Below are positions 51,758 through 62,639 of a stretch of DNA of 64,000 bases, one piece after another. The translations under genes and the position numbers were made by a program. Each line of letters opens with the position of its first letter. Position 1 is the first letter of the stretch. The stretch lies in contig OZ038379.1 of NCBI GenBank assembly GCA_964036045.1, forward strand, positions 115,533,604 to 115,597,603, given 5' to 3'. This DNA is from Eutreptiella sp. 'Long Island Sound 2002' (Eukaryota > Euglenozoa > Euglenophyceae > Eutreptiales > Eutreptiaceae). The notes under the pieces were generated by a model. That model ran no database searches and was not told the DNA's origin. It saw nothing but the letters and a program-made list of their open reading frames with translations.

Positions 51758-53700
51758 CAGGGACACCCCTCCGCCACCCCACAGCGAGCAACGCCGGCCC
51801 GCAAGGGCGCACGCTGTGGGGCCGGTGCTGGGTCCCCACGCCCGCACCAACCGCACCCCGGAAACACAGGTCGCAGAACCCTGGCTGCCTGCACAAGAGG
51901 GCGGGCATCCGGGGGAGGGACAGCGCCTGACACCAGACGCCCCTCACAACGGAGGCAGGCCAGCCCCCCCGGGGACGGCCTCCAACCACCCTCGCGGCAC
52001 GCAGCCCCCACAGGGTATGCAGGCCAAGGGGACAGTGTTTGGCCCCCACACCCACACGCTTGCGACCACAGCATGTGGGTGGCGGACCCGCACAGCCCGC
52101 CCAGGCGGGCAGTTCGAGGAGGGGGAGCGCCTGACCACAGACCCCCCTCACAACGGTGGAACGCACCCCCCCCCGGGGACGCCCCTCCGCCGGCCCCACA
52201 GCTAGCAACGCCGGCCCGCAAGGGCGCACGCTGTGGGGCTGGTGCTGGGTCCCACACCCGCACCGACCGCACCCGGGACACACGGGTCGCGGAACCCCGG
52301 CTGCCCGCCCCAGATGGCAGGCGGCCGGGGGAGGGACAGCGCCTGACACCAGACGCCCCTTCACAACGGTGGCAGGCCACCCCCCCCGGGGACGGCCCCC
52401 CACCACCCCCACGGCACGCAGCCCCCACAGGGCATGCAGGCCAAGGGGACAGTGTTGGGCCCCCACACCCACACACCCGCGCCCACAGCACATAGGTAGC
52501 CGACCCAAACAGCCTGCCCAGTGGGCGGGCAGTCGGAAGAGGGGGAGCGCCTGACCTCAGACGCCCTTCACAACGGTGGAAGGCACCCCCCCCCGGGGAT
52601 GCCCTTCCGCCACCCCCACAGCGAGCAACACCGGCCCGCAAGGGCGCACGCTGTGGGGCCGGTGCTGTGTCCCCACGCCCGCACCAACCGCACCCGGGAC
52701 ACACGAATCGCGTAACCCTAGCTGCCCGCCCCAGATGGCAGGCGGGCGGGGGAGGGACAGCGCCTGACACCAGACGCCCCTTCACAACGGTGGCAGGCCA
52801 CCCCCCCCGGGGACGGCCCCCCATCAGCCCCGCGGCACGCAGCCCCCACAGGGCGTGCAGGCCAAGGGGACAGTGTTGGGCCCCCACACCCACACGCCCG
52901 TGCCCACAACACGTGGGTGGCGGACCCAAACAGCCCGCCCAGTAGGCGGGCAGTCGGGGAGGGGGGAGCGCCTGACCTCAGAAGCCCCTCGCAACGGTGG
53001 AAGGCCCCCTGCCCGGGGACGCCCTTCCGCCACCCCCACAGCGAGCAACGTCAGCCTGCAAGGGCACACGCTGTGGGGCAGGTGCCGAGTCCCCACGCCC
53101 GCACCGACCGCACCCGGGACACACGGGTGGCGAGACTCGGCCCCCCGCACCAGAGGACGGGCGGCAGGGGGGGGGACAGCGCCTGACACCAGACGCCCCT
53201 CGCAACGGTGGCAGGCCCCCCCCCCGGGGAGGGCCCCCTGCCACCCCCGCGGCACGCAGCCCCCACAGGGCATGCAGGCCAAAGGGGCAGTGATGGGCCC
53301 CCACGCCCACACGCCCGCGCCCACAGCATGTGGGTGACGGACCCCAACAGCACGCCCAGTCAGTGAGCAGTTGGGGGAGGGGGAGCGCCCGACCTCAGAC
53401 GCCCCTAACAACGATCGAAGGCACCCCCCCCGGGGAAGCCCCTCCGCCACCCCCACAGCGAGCAACGCCGGCCCGCAAGGGCGCACGCTTTGGAACCGGT
53501 GCTGGCTCCCCACTCCCGCACAGACCGCACACGGAACACAGGGGTCGCGGTACCCCGGCTGCCCGCCCCAGAGGACGGGCGGTCGGGGGAGGGACAGCAC
53601 CTGACACCAGACGCCCCTCACAACAGTGATAGGCCAGCCCCCCCCGGGGACGGCCCCCAAACACCCCCGCGGCACGCAGCCCCAACAGGGCGTGCAGGCC
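51758..53700 (+). repeat. 419-bp dimeric satellite, block 2
   Basis: GCGCCTGA-type subunit starts lie near 51923, 52127, 52339, 52547, 52760, 52968, 53179, 53385 and 53597, with the same alternation as in block 1. There are about 4.6 dimers. The left edge abuts LINE RT sequence; the right edge runs directly into the tail sequence shared with the 29507-31210 insertion. Confidence 0.95.
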
Positions 53701-54540
53701 AGGCCAGGTAGGGAGGAACCGGGACCGGACCGCCCCCCCCCAAGCACGCCAAACAGAGCAAGGGACCAGGGCAGGACACGCGGAGGGGCACGGACCACGT
53801 CGAACGGCCCTACCAGCGCCCAGTGCCGGGACCGTGCAAGGTGCGCACGCCACACCACCCAGGGGAGGGGGGAGCGGACGCCGCGGGAGCGCGAGCGCAC
53901 ACACATGCAAAGGGCACGCGGAAGGGCCACCGGACGGAGCTCGCGGAACTCACAGACCGCGTGGAATGGCGTACCAGCGAGCGAGGGTAAGTGAAACCCG
54001 GACAGGAGAGCCCGCCACACGCAGCGCGGGACACGCCGGGCGGGAAGGGGGAAACGGGAGAGACACAACACAAGGTACCGACCCGAGCCCCCCAAACCGG
54101 CCGCGAGCGCCGCGCACACACGGACGGGGCACTGCACCCGCCAAGGCAGTAGTGGCGCACTGCGCCACGCCCCAACCCCTAGGCAAGGCAGCCACCGCGC
54201 CAGCCCAAGGGAGTCCCACTGGCGACAAGCCAGTAGCACGGTTCGGCGGCGCCGGTGCCCCGGGCGACCACACATTAGTGGGGCGACGCGGTGGGTAAGC
54301 GCCTGCAGCCACAGCTGCGAATTGATGCACTGACCGGGGAGTGGCGAAACGGGGAAGCCGGGGAGGGACGGGGCTCCGAGCCCTGTGAACCCGGGGGACT
54401 CCGCCACCAGGCAGGAGGTGCGTCTTGGAGGGCCCCCCACTAGGACCCGGTGGGGAGGATATCACCTGGCCCAACTTGGTGGCCGCCCGGGGCCGAAAGG
54501 CGTCTAGTACCCAGAAAATCAAACCTCAAACCTCAAACCT
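53701..54540 (+). mobile_element. 3' tail of the satellite-bearing retrotransposed unit, second copy
   Basis: This is collinear with 30366-31210: AACCGGGACCGGACCGCC at the start, CCACTGGCGACAAGCCAGTA in the middle, and a terminal (TCAAACC)-type tail ending at 54540. Here the tail follows 4.6 satellite dimers, where the other copy has less than one. So the satellite is the variable internal part of a mobile unit, or the unit captured satellite. Confidence 0.8.
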
Positions 54541-54946
54541 TCTCCTCCAAACCGCCCGGCCTACAACTGACCACAGACACGCGCCGCTGCGAGCGGACAC
54601 ATACACCGACACAACACACCCCCGCGCGCGATCCCCGCCCATGCCCCTCCCCCCTCGCTGCCCACCCGGAGACCCACACACGCCTGACATCGCGCGCACC
54701 CCCGGGCCCCGCGACACGGGCCTCCCCCACCCGCCGAAACAACAGCACACGCCCGCCTTGGACCCACCCGCCGGACACCCATCACCACCCTCCACACTCG
54801 ACAACCCGCGGACACCCACCGAGGTGAGCCCCACGCCCCAAGGCGCGCCTACCCCGCCCAGTGGCCCGCACACGCCCGCACACATCCCAGAAAACCCAGG
54901 CCCACCCCCCTCGGCCCCCGAATGCAGCCCACCCGAACTGTTCCCC
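54541..54946 (+). other. Pro/Thr-rich fragment left of the TIR element
   Basis: This C-rich sequence is open in more than one plus frame (Pro, Thr, His, Arg). It probably continues beyond the TIR element at 57789 and may be the 5' part of the ORF4-like fragment. No motif is recognisable. Confidence 0.35.
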
Positions 54947-55375
54947 CACCTAGGCTTTTAGGGCAGGTATGTTTCCTTAAATGGTCCTGTTTTTATCCCC
55001 GGGTGCCCCAATGCTTTTTTGTTTTGTATGCCTCTCACTATGTGTACTACATACAATGAGAAGGATGATCCAAATTAAGTTTAGGTAATCCTCCATACTA
55101 TGTCTGATAATTTTGAGCCAAACCAACTGTCCCTTGTGGTGGCTCCACATTGCGTTGCCATGCGACGGGCCATTTCGAATTTGGAGAACACCAAAGAGTC
55201 ATAGTTTGGAATTCATGGATGATCACCCATATGAAAAAGAGACAATTGACCTTGATTTATGATTTATTTACGCCTACCTGGGTCCTGCAAATTCATTTGT
55301 GCCTTCAAAAAAAATTTTTGGCCTGTTCCATGGCTCCACAATGTGGGAACCATGGGACGAGCCACAAGAAACAAA
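54947..55375 (+). repeat. Left terminal inverted repeat of the 2.84-kb element
   Basis: Positions 54947-55185 match the complement of 57548-57788 (for example GTATGCCTCTCAC and CTACATACAATGA). Positions about 55270-55375 match the complement of 57370-57465 (GTTCCATGGCTC and AACCATGGGACG). The piece between (about 55205-55262) instead matches 57470-57530 directly, so one copy carries an internal inversion. A TTTATT at 55263-55268 could be a poly(A) signal for the minus-strand gene. Confidence 0.8.
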
Positions 55376-55428
55376 AGTGAAGGTAACACTGATACGGAAG
55401 CAAAGCACACACGGGGGCATGTGAGTGT

Positions 55429-56935
55429 TCACTGAGATTGTACTTGTGGAACCGTGTGCAAGTAAATGCCTGGCACGGACGCCTGCTGCTGTGCGTTCTG
55501 GATTTTTGTTTGAGACTCCTCAAACGCTTTGTTAAATTTTTCTATGAACGCAAGAACCTTCTTCATATTGTTTCCGAGGTCCTGAAACTGGCTGCTCAGT
55601 CTCACAGGATTCTGATGCACGGCGCGCGTAAACTGACTTGAAGAGCCACCCATTGTTGTGTCTGGACCTTTATCACCGACCAACTCCAGCGCAATAGAGC
55701 CACGAGCCTTGTTGCTCCAAAGAAGCATAAAGGCACAGGTTCGGGCATTGCCTTTTACATGCATGGAATACCCGTTGTGTAATCCGATGACTGGCTTGCG
55801 CAGAGGAATTTCTGTACACATACCATTGCCTTGCGTTGACTGAAATACGCCTTTCAATACCAATTGGCATGCAAAACACGGTGGCACTGGGTGGATCACA
55901 TTCAACAACAACATTATACTCTCTCTTCAAACCGTAATGAAGCCGGCAAATTACAGCACTCTTGAAATCACCCTCAGCAGACTCAGAGGTCACCATCAGG
56001 CGTGCAAAGTCTTTTGTTGTCTCTGAAAGACCCTCAGACAGACAGAACCTATCATCGGCTTCGTACCAGCAGCTGCTTTTCTGGCGCCGCAGGTTGTCGA
56101 GCAAGAGGGCCTCAAGTGCCAATGTTTCTTTATACTGCTTTGACGTCAGTGATAAACACAAGGGCAGGGCTCCTCCTTCCTCAGAATCTGGCACACCGTG
56201 CATGCAGCAGATAGAAAGTGAAACAATGCCAGCGTCCATGCAGAGAATGTTCCCAAGCAATGCAAAACGTAGTGCAGCAGCAGTGGCACAACATCACCTG
56301 TGTCGGACTCCTCTTCATGTGCATCGACATCATCAGTTTCTCCATCTTGAGACCCTTGTCTTTTGCTTCCCACATTGCTCGACTCGCTTTCAGAGTGGCG
56401 CTGCAGCTGCAGAGACAGTAAGTGAAGTGAAGCAACAGGTACCGCAGAGCAATGGGCATTTTTTGGTTGTGCCCACGCATGGCATGTAGCGACGTGCGCA
56501 TTTACGAGCCACTGGACGATCCAATTTTTATGTGCCTCCACACCGACGCCGCATTGCTAATTACAAATACCACTGCATCCGTATCGGCATTAGAACCACC
56601 TTGTGCATCTTCCCTGGCGCGCTTTGAACTTTTACTGGCGACCTGAAGCATGCACGTCGTCACGCGCGTAATTACGAGCCATGGAACGATCCAACTTTTA
56701 GGTGCCTCCTCAGGGACGCTGCATTGCTAATTACAACTACCTCTGCATCCGTATCGGCATTAGAACCACTCTCGTCACCTTCTGCATCTTCCCTGGCGCG
56801 CTTTGAGGCTTCTCGGACGTCCTGCAACAGGCACGCACTGTGTTGCGCATTTCTGTGCATGGAGACGGGCAAGGGCCAAAAAAAGGCTGATAAGGTTGTC
56901 AAAATCATATGAAATACCCTTTTAGTTCGTGCCAT
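55429..56935 (-). CDS. Six-exon gene of unknown function inside the TIR element
   Basis: A spliced model gives 341 residues without a stop. Exons are 56935-56918, 56821-56676, 56634-56506, 56386-56298, 56187-55955 and 55839-55429. All introns are GT-AG (GTATTT, GTAATT, GTAAAT, GTGATG, GTAATT donors) and 41-119 bases long, and every junction keeps the frame. The ATG has A at -3 and G at +4. Exons 2 and 3 are diverged tandem copies encoding SKRAREDA...SNADTDA...VISNAAS. Exon 4 is very acidic. Exon 5 and 6 products are of ordinary complexity (LALEALLLDNLRRQKSSCW, AFMLLWSNKARGSIALEL), with a heptad-like C-terminus rich in Lys, Phe and Gln. I recognise no DDE, RNase H or zinc-finger motif, so it is not evidently a transposase. 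The exon 3 and exon 4 acceptors are the weakest points. Confidence 0.65.
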
Positions 56936-57074
56936 GTTGATTTTTGTTTTCAGCAGCCTCCGATCGTCGCTGCAGCAGTGCGCGCACGTGACCGCTGGCC
57001 CGCACTGTGGTGTGCTTTTGTTGAGCCACAGGACGGGACAAATCTAATATAGTGATTTCCTCTGTCCTTACAGC

Positions 57075-57197
57075 AAATCCTTGCTGATCTTGGCGGCATC
57101 CTGCTACCTAGAGATGGAACCCTCAGTGATCATAGATCAGACACAATCTGAACTTCATGTGTGCCGCGTTCTGGATGTGTTGCATCATGGTGCATGA
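57075..57197 (+). other. Possible plus-strand terminal exon
   Basis: CTGTCCTTACAG at about 57062-57073 is a good 3' splice site. The following 40 codons are open and protein-like (LLILAASCYLEMEPSVIIDQ) up to TGA at 57195. No donor exon was found upstream on the plus strand within the element, which lies antisense to the minus-strand gene's promoter side. Confidence 0.2.
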
Positions 57198-57369
57198 ATG
57201 TGTACCCGAACGACGAACAAGTAGGCATTTGGGGCAATGGCAACACAATGGGGACCATCAAGTCATCAAAGTCATGCTTTTGAAGAGCTTGTGTATTGTT
57301 CCACATGGAATAGCTATAAACCCTATGAACAAAGGTTAATCACGGTTTAGGACATGGCATTTTGGTATT

Positions 57370-57788
57370 GGCACGTCCCATGGTGCCACATTGTTGAGCC
57401 ATGGAACGGGCCACAATATTTTTTTCGAAACTCCAAATCACCTTAAAGATTCCAGGTAGGAAAATCGTTGTTTTGGGAGCCATGGATGATCGCCAACATG
57501 AAAAAGAGGCAATAAACCTTGATTAGTGTTGTGGATGCCGTTTATTCGGAAATTGCGAAATGGCTCGTCGCATGGCACCACAGTGTTGAGCCACCACACG
57601 GGACAATTTGTTTGTCTCAAATTTATCAGACATAGGATTGAAGATTACCAAAAATCTTTTTGAAGCTTCCTCTTCATTGTATGTAGTGCACAAGGTGAGA
57701 GGCATACAAACCAAAAAAGGCATTGAGGCACCCGGGAATGCAATATGTGACCATTTAGGGAAACGTACCTGCCCTAGAAGCCTAGGTG
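57370..57788 (-). repeat. Right terminal inverted repeat of the 2.84-kb element
   Basis: This is the complement of the left terminal repeat, ending GAAGCCTAGGTG at 57788. Identity over the outer 240 bp is roughly 80-85% by eye, so the element is not newly inserted. Confidence 0.8.
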
Positions 57789-57973
57789 CCCCTGCGGACG
57801 CCAACCCACACAGCCTCACATATTGCAGGACCCCAGCCCAGCGAAGCCCAGAAGGAGAGGACCGCAGCCCCGCTCCTCCCTTCCCCACCGCTGCCGACCA
57901 GATCGGCCCGCAGGGCTGCCAGGTCACGGCCAGGCCCCCCCAGCCACCCACCTCCACCCTACAGCCTTAGGAC

Positions 57974-60055
57974 ATGCCCTCCATCCTCCCCGCCGTGGCC
58001 GCAGCAGAAGCCGCCGCCCAGAAAGCCGCGGCCGCCCGCATCCCAGCGCCACCTGCGTCCCCCAATACCACCACTTCCTCCTCGCCCTCAGCCTCATCGA
58101 CGTCCTCCACCTCATCCTCCGAGCCCCCCCTCCCCGCCGATCTCATCCACAAGTCCACGGCAAAAGCCAAAGCTGCAGCCGCACGCTAGGCTACCGGGGA
58201 CCCCCCGACCCCCACACAGGCAACCCAGGCACCCCAGCAGCACAGCAGGAAACCCCCCCACCCGGCACCGGCGCCCTCACACCTCCGGATCGAGGTCCTC
58301 TTCAACCTCGAGCCGGACCCCAACCCAAAACCCGACCCCAAACCTCAACCGGCGCCCAAACAAGCGCACCACCAGCAACAGCACCACCACAAACAGCACC
58401 CCACGCAGCCCACAACACCAGAAACGGTACGACGCCAACCCAAGCGACACCGCCCTAACCCAAACCCTAACCCAAGCCAGGACCCCACACCCACCACAAC
58501 AAACGCCCCCCTCCCACCAGCAGCCGCCGCCACCACAGAGGCGGCCACCCAACATGACCCTGTCCAAACCCTCGTCAACATCCCCATCTCAAAGCGCCCC
58601 GTCATCCATCCCCCACAAACCACCACCGCTGCCGGCCAGACCGACCCAGGAACGTGGGATCCCTCGACCACAATCACCGTTAAGCCCGGCCCCCTGACCC
58701 GCCCCCGCCGCCCACCAAACAGTACGGCCCCAGAGACTGCGTACGATGCCCGACCCCCCACCCCCACCAGGGGGACCGGAATATCCACAAGGGGTCCTAG
58801 GGCCATACCCGCAGCACCATCCCCACCACTACCAGTGCCACCACCACCAGCGGCCCCACCACCACCACCACCAACACCACCCCAACCACTACCACTGCCC
58901 ACCACCTTACCCCACCGGGCCAAAAACCCCCCGTGCACGAGCAGCACCAGCATATGGGATGGCAGCCACCGGGCGCTCCACCCCCATACCCCAGCTACCA
59001 TCAGGGGCCAACCCCCCCGTACCAGGCACCGTATCCCCCCGGCCACCACGTCCACGCCGAAGGGGCCCCCCGGGCCCAACCCCACCAGGGACTGTCACTC
59101 GACCCGTACCACCAGCTGCCACCGCCAACGCACCCCTACGTGGCGGATCAATGGAGGGCGGGTGACTCCCCCCCCCCCCCCCCCCGAGTACCAGGCGGCG
59201 CCGCGCGAGGCCCCCCAGGACCTGCCGATACCTCCTGACTGGTCTGACTCAAGCGACAAGGCCCGGTCCCGCAAACAGCGCCGCTCCCGCTCCCCCCCCG
59301 CACGGCGCACCCAGCCCCGGCGCTCACGATCCCCACACCGCCACCGCGCCTCAACCACCAACTTGCGCCGCTCCTGCTCCCCAAGGCGCCACCACGACCC
59401 CCCGGGACCCCGCTCCAGCCGCTCCCGCTCCTCCCGGCGCACACACGCGCGCCACCGCCGCCCAATGTCCACCTCCGCCTCCCCCCACGAGCCCCACCGG
59501 ACTTCCCGTTCCCCCCTCCGCCCGTACGCAACGCCCACCCCAAGTCCCCACCACCATCGCTCCCGCTGCCCAAGGCGCCGCCAAGCACACCACCGCCGCC
59601 CCATGTCCACCTCCCCCTCCCCCGATGGGCCCCACCGGGCTTCCCGTTACCCCTGTCGCCCGTCCCCATCCTCCACCCCCAGCCCCCGCGACCGCCCCTC
59701 CCGCTCCCCCAGGCGCCACCACGCCCGCCACTGCCGCATGTCCACGTCCTCCTCCCGCCACTCCAGGACCTCGAGCTTGGACCCCTCCCCCCCCCCCCTG
59801 GCCCCCGCCCACCTCGCCTGGTGGTCTGCCCCTGCCTTGCAGGAGCTCTGCCGCTGAGTGGAGTGGGCCGGGGGAGCAGGAAGGCGGGAAGGGGTGCACA
59901 TGGTGCACACCTTCGAGGAGATCTGCGACCGCACCCCTGTCAACCCTAACGAGGCCGCCCCGGAGGCCATCATGCCGCATACAGCATTGAAGGCCCTCCT
60001 TCGGGATGCGGTTCGGGGGCTCTGCCCCCCCTACACACCCCAAACCCTCCGCTAA
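57974..60055 (+). pseudogene. ORF4-like fragment with an Arg-Ser repeat region
   Basis: It starts at ATG 57974 with an Ala/Ser/Thr-rich stretch (MPSILPAVAAAEAAA) comparable to the minus-strand ORF4 start. It frameshifts several times through Pro-rich sequence, then enters an Arg-Ser-Pro-rich domain (59239-59760; SRSPPARRTQPRRSRSPH and repeats about 40 residues apart). Beyond TGA 59855-59857 the same frame continues to 60055 with EGVHMVHTF and MPHTALKALLRDA, similar to EGLVHRPRK and MPQAAWEAMLADA of ORF4. RS repeats are known from RNA-binding and splicing proteins; whether they mean that here is unknown. Confidence 0.5.
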
Positions 60056-62630
60056 TGGCTACACGCCACCCACCCCCGGGCCTGGGCCATCAGCGCCCCC
60101 CAACCAACCCCACCACCACGACACCGGGAAGGAAAAGGGCACGGGCCAGGGGAGGGCAAGGGACAGAGAGGGACACTCCGGCAAGGGGGCACAGAAGGGC
60201 CCAAAGTGACAGGCAGGCGCCCATAGGGGCAGGGCACCGGGAGCGACACAACGTTGGGGCAGGAAACTACCCAAGGGCCAGGAAGGGGAAGGAACAGGGA
60301 CCGAGACGCAGAGAAAGAGGACACCACGGCGGGCACCAAGACCCACACGCGAGAAGGGCATACCAAGACAGAGGGACCAGCGCCGCCCCACCCCAAGCGG
60401 ACGCCGCATGCCTCCGGGGGCGCAGGCCCCAAACACACGCCGCCGAAGCACGAATCAGACGCCGTACAGATCACACTGGCGCACACTCACCAGCCACCGG
60501 AAACCACACAGGGGATGGAGGGCACACCTACACGGGGAGAGCAAGCTACACCCACAGAGGGAGCCGCTGGGAACACCGCCGCGCAGCCCACCAGCACGCC
60601 CTCACCGCCAGGCGACAACCCTGGCCACCACAAGGGCCACCTCACAAGCACCAGGAGAGGACAAAGGCACGGCCACGGCATCCAGGGCTAGGGACCGGGA
60701 CCCCCAGAGGACACTTGACCACGGCGCAGGCCCCCAGGGAGGGCAACCCCACGGACACCTACCCGACCCACCAGCCCCAGCGGCAAACCCAGACCCCCAC
60801 AGCACGGACACAGCGAGCCACCCACACCTGACCGCACCCCACAGCCACCAACCAACCACACTCCGACCCGCACTCCGCACGACGACACAGGCCAGACTAA
60901 CCTCAACCGACCCACCACGGCACAACACGAGGCAGCACGGCACACCGCACCGCAGCGCACCACAGTGCAAGGCAACACGACAAGGCACCCCAAACCACAT
61001 ACGGCACAGCAAGACGCGACGTGACGCGGCACAGAGCGGCACATTACGGCGCGGCACGGCGCAACACGGCGCGGCACAGCGGGGCGCACCGCAACACAGC
61101 GCGGACCTACACGACGCAGCACGGCAAAATACGGCACGACGCAGCACGGCGCACCACAGCACACCACAACACCAAGGCAGGGGACGCTAACCGAGGGTCT
61201 AACCAAACCAAGCCACGGCACACCCCTGAAGGAGCCGCACCAGCCCGCCACCCACCGGCAAGGGGCCACCGCACGCCCGGCAACAACAGTGGCGGTCCAC
61301 CCACACAAGCCGCCGCTAGAAAGTTAAAACCGGCACCGCGGGGACGAAAGGACACGGCTAACCCAGTGCCGCACGAAGCCGCCTGGCGCAACCGCCCACC
61401 CGGCAGAGCCAGAACCTAACCTGGCGGGAGGGGGCGCCGAGCCCAACGTGTATATAACCCAGCCGACGGATGGAGCCGGGGCACGGCCTGGCAAAACGCA
61501 ACCACCAACAGCAAACCAGAAAGGCCACACAGAATGCCAACCAGTGCGTGTGCCCGCCGAGGGAAGGCAGAGGGAGGAACAGGCAAACCCCCGAGCCCAA
61601 GAAAAAACAGGGGGGGGGGGGCGAGAACGGCCCACAGCCACTACACCGCCCACCAACACCACAAGAGGCGGCCAAACCCCCCACCCAGACAGCACCGAAG
61701 ACAGGACCCACCAAAAAGGCACCGAGGGACCACCCAGCCATAACGGGCAACACCAAGCCGAGAACAGTGGCCCATCGGGAGAAGGGACACCCAAAACACG
61801 CGGACACATACCACGCTGGGACGGGAAAAAAAAACAAACAACGCGGCCCGGAAGAGAGGAGATGGGGGGACAGAGACGACGAGACCCAAGACCGGGACGA
61901 CCAGCGACCGACACCACAAAGCCCCCCCCCAAAAAAAAAACCAAAGGGGACGGGGGGGGGCAAACCCCACCAACGGCAACACCTGCACACCCCCGCGCCA
62001 CAGGCGGCCCCCGAGGAAGGGTGGGAGCAAGCGGGGCAGGGGCACGACCGCACACACACCCCAACAACCCAACCAAGATGGGCGGGGCACAGCTGAAACC
62101 CGAGCCCAGCACACACGCCCACACAGCACACCCCACCCAGGAAAGGCGGGGTACAAGCGGGGCCCGCACACAAACACACACACAGGCCAACACCCGAGCC
62201 AGGAGTGGCGGGGCGCGGCAGTAACCCAGGCCCAACCACACACCCCCGCACCGCACCCCAAACCAGGAGGTCCAGGAGACCACGCGGGACGGGCACACAA
62301 GCACACACACACCCCAACACCTCCCGAAGGGGAGGCGGGGCGCAGCCGAAACCCAGACCCCAGCACGCACGCCCAAACCGCACACCAGAACCGGGAATGA
62401 CGGGGAGCAGGAGGAGCGCGCACACCGCCACGCACGTCCCAAAACCCTAACCAAGACAGGTGGATTGCAGGCCGAAACCCAAGCCCAACCGCAAACACCG
62501 AAAACCCCAGCGGGGAAAAGAGGGGCGAAACCACAAACCGTACCCAAACACACCTACCCAAGACCCCAGCCAGGGCTGGCGGGGTTACCAAAACCCGAAC
62601 CCAAGCAGAACCCGGACCCAAGCACAAACG
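60056..62630 (+). repeat. Low-complexity and minisatellite stretch without genes
   Basis: 60056-60890 is purine-rich (GGGAAGGAAAAGGGCACGGG type) and then CA-rich, without a gene. 60890-61170 is built of CACGGCGCAAC-like short-period units, roughly the complement of the CTGTGC-type sequence at 3230-3970. 61190-62000 is mixed low-complexity. 62000-62620 contains spaced GGCGGGG cores (for example CCAGGAGTGGCGGGG at about 62199) of the same family as 7726-9136. Long open frames on both strands follow from the composition. Confidence 0.7.
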
Positions 62631-62639
62631 CCACACAAA

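Larger units (their letters stand above)
54947..57788. mobile_element. 2.84-kb DNA element with long terminal inverted repeats and one multi-exon gene
   Basis: The ends read CACCTAGGCTTYTAGGGC on both strands. The inverted similarity continues inward for about 240 bp and, after a segment of about 80 bp lying in the same orientation at both ends, for a further 100 bp, giving termini of about 420 bp. The flanks are CCCC on both sides, possibly a 4-bp target duplication in a C-rich target. Composition is near 45% GC against very GC-rich surroundings. The interior holds a minus-strand six-exon gene and no recognisable transposase. I cannot assign a superfamily from the ends. Confidence 0.85.

Noticed and set aside
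52824-54440. 538-codon minus-strand frame over satellite and tail
   Set aside because: Composition by-product of the 419-bp dimer; similar frames appear wherever the dimer occurs.
55130-57620. Direct repeats flanking the six-exon gene as evidence of an LTR element
   Set aside because: Extending the comparison shows that most of the similarity is inverted (terminal inverted repeats); only a segment of about 80 bp is direct.
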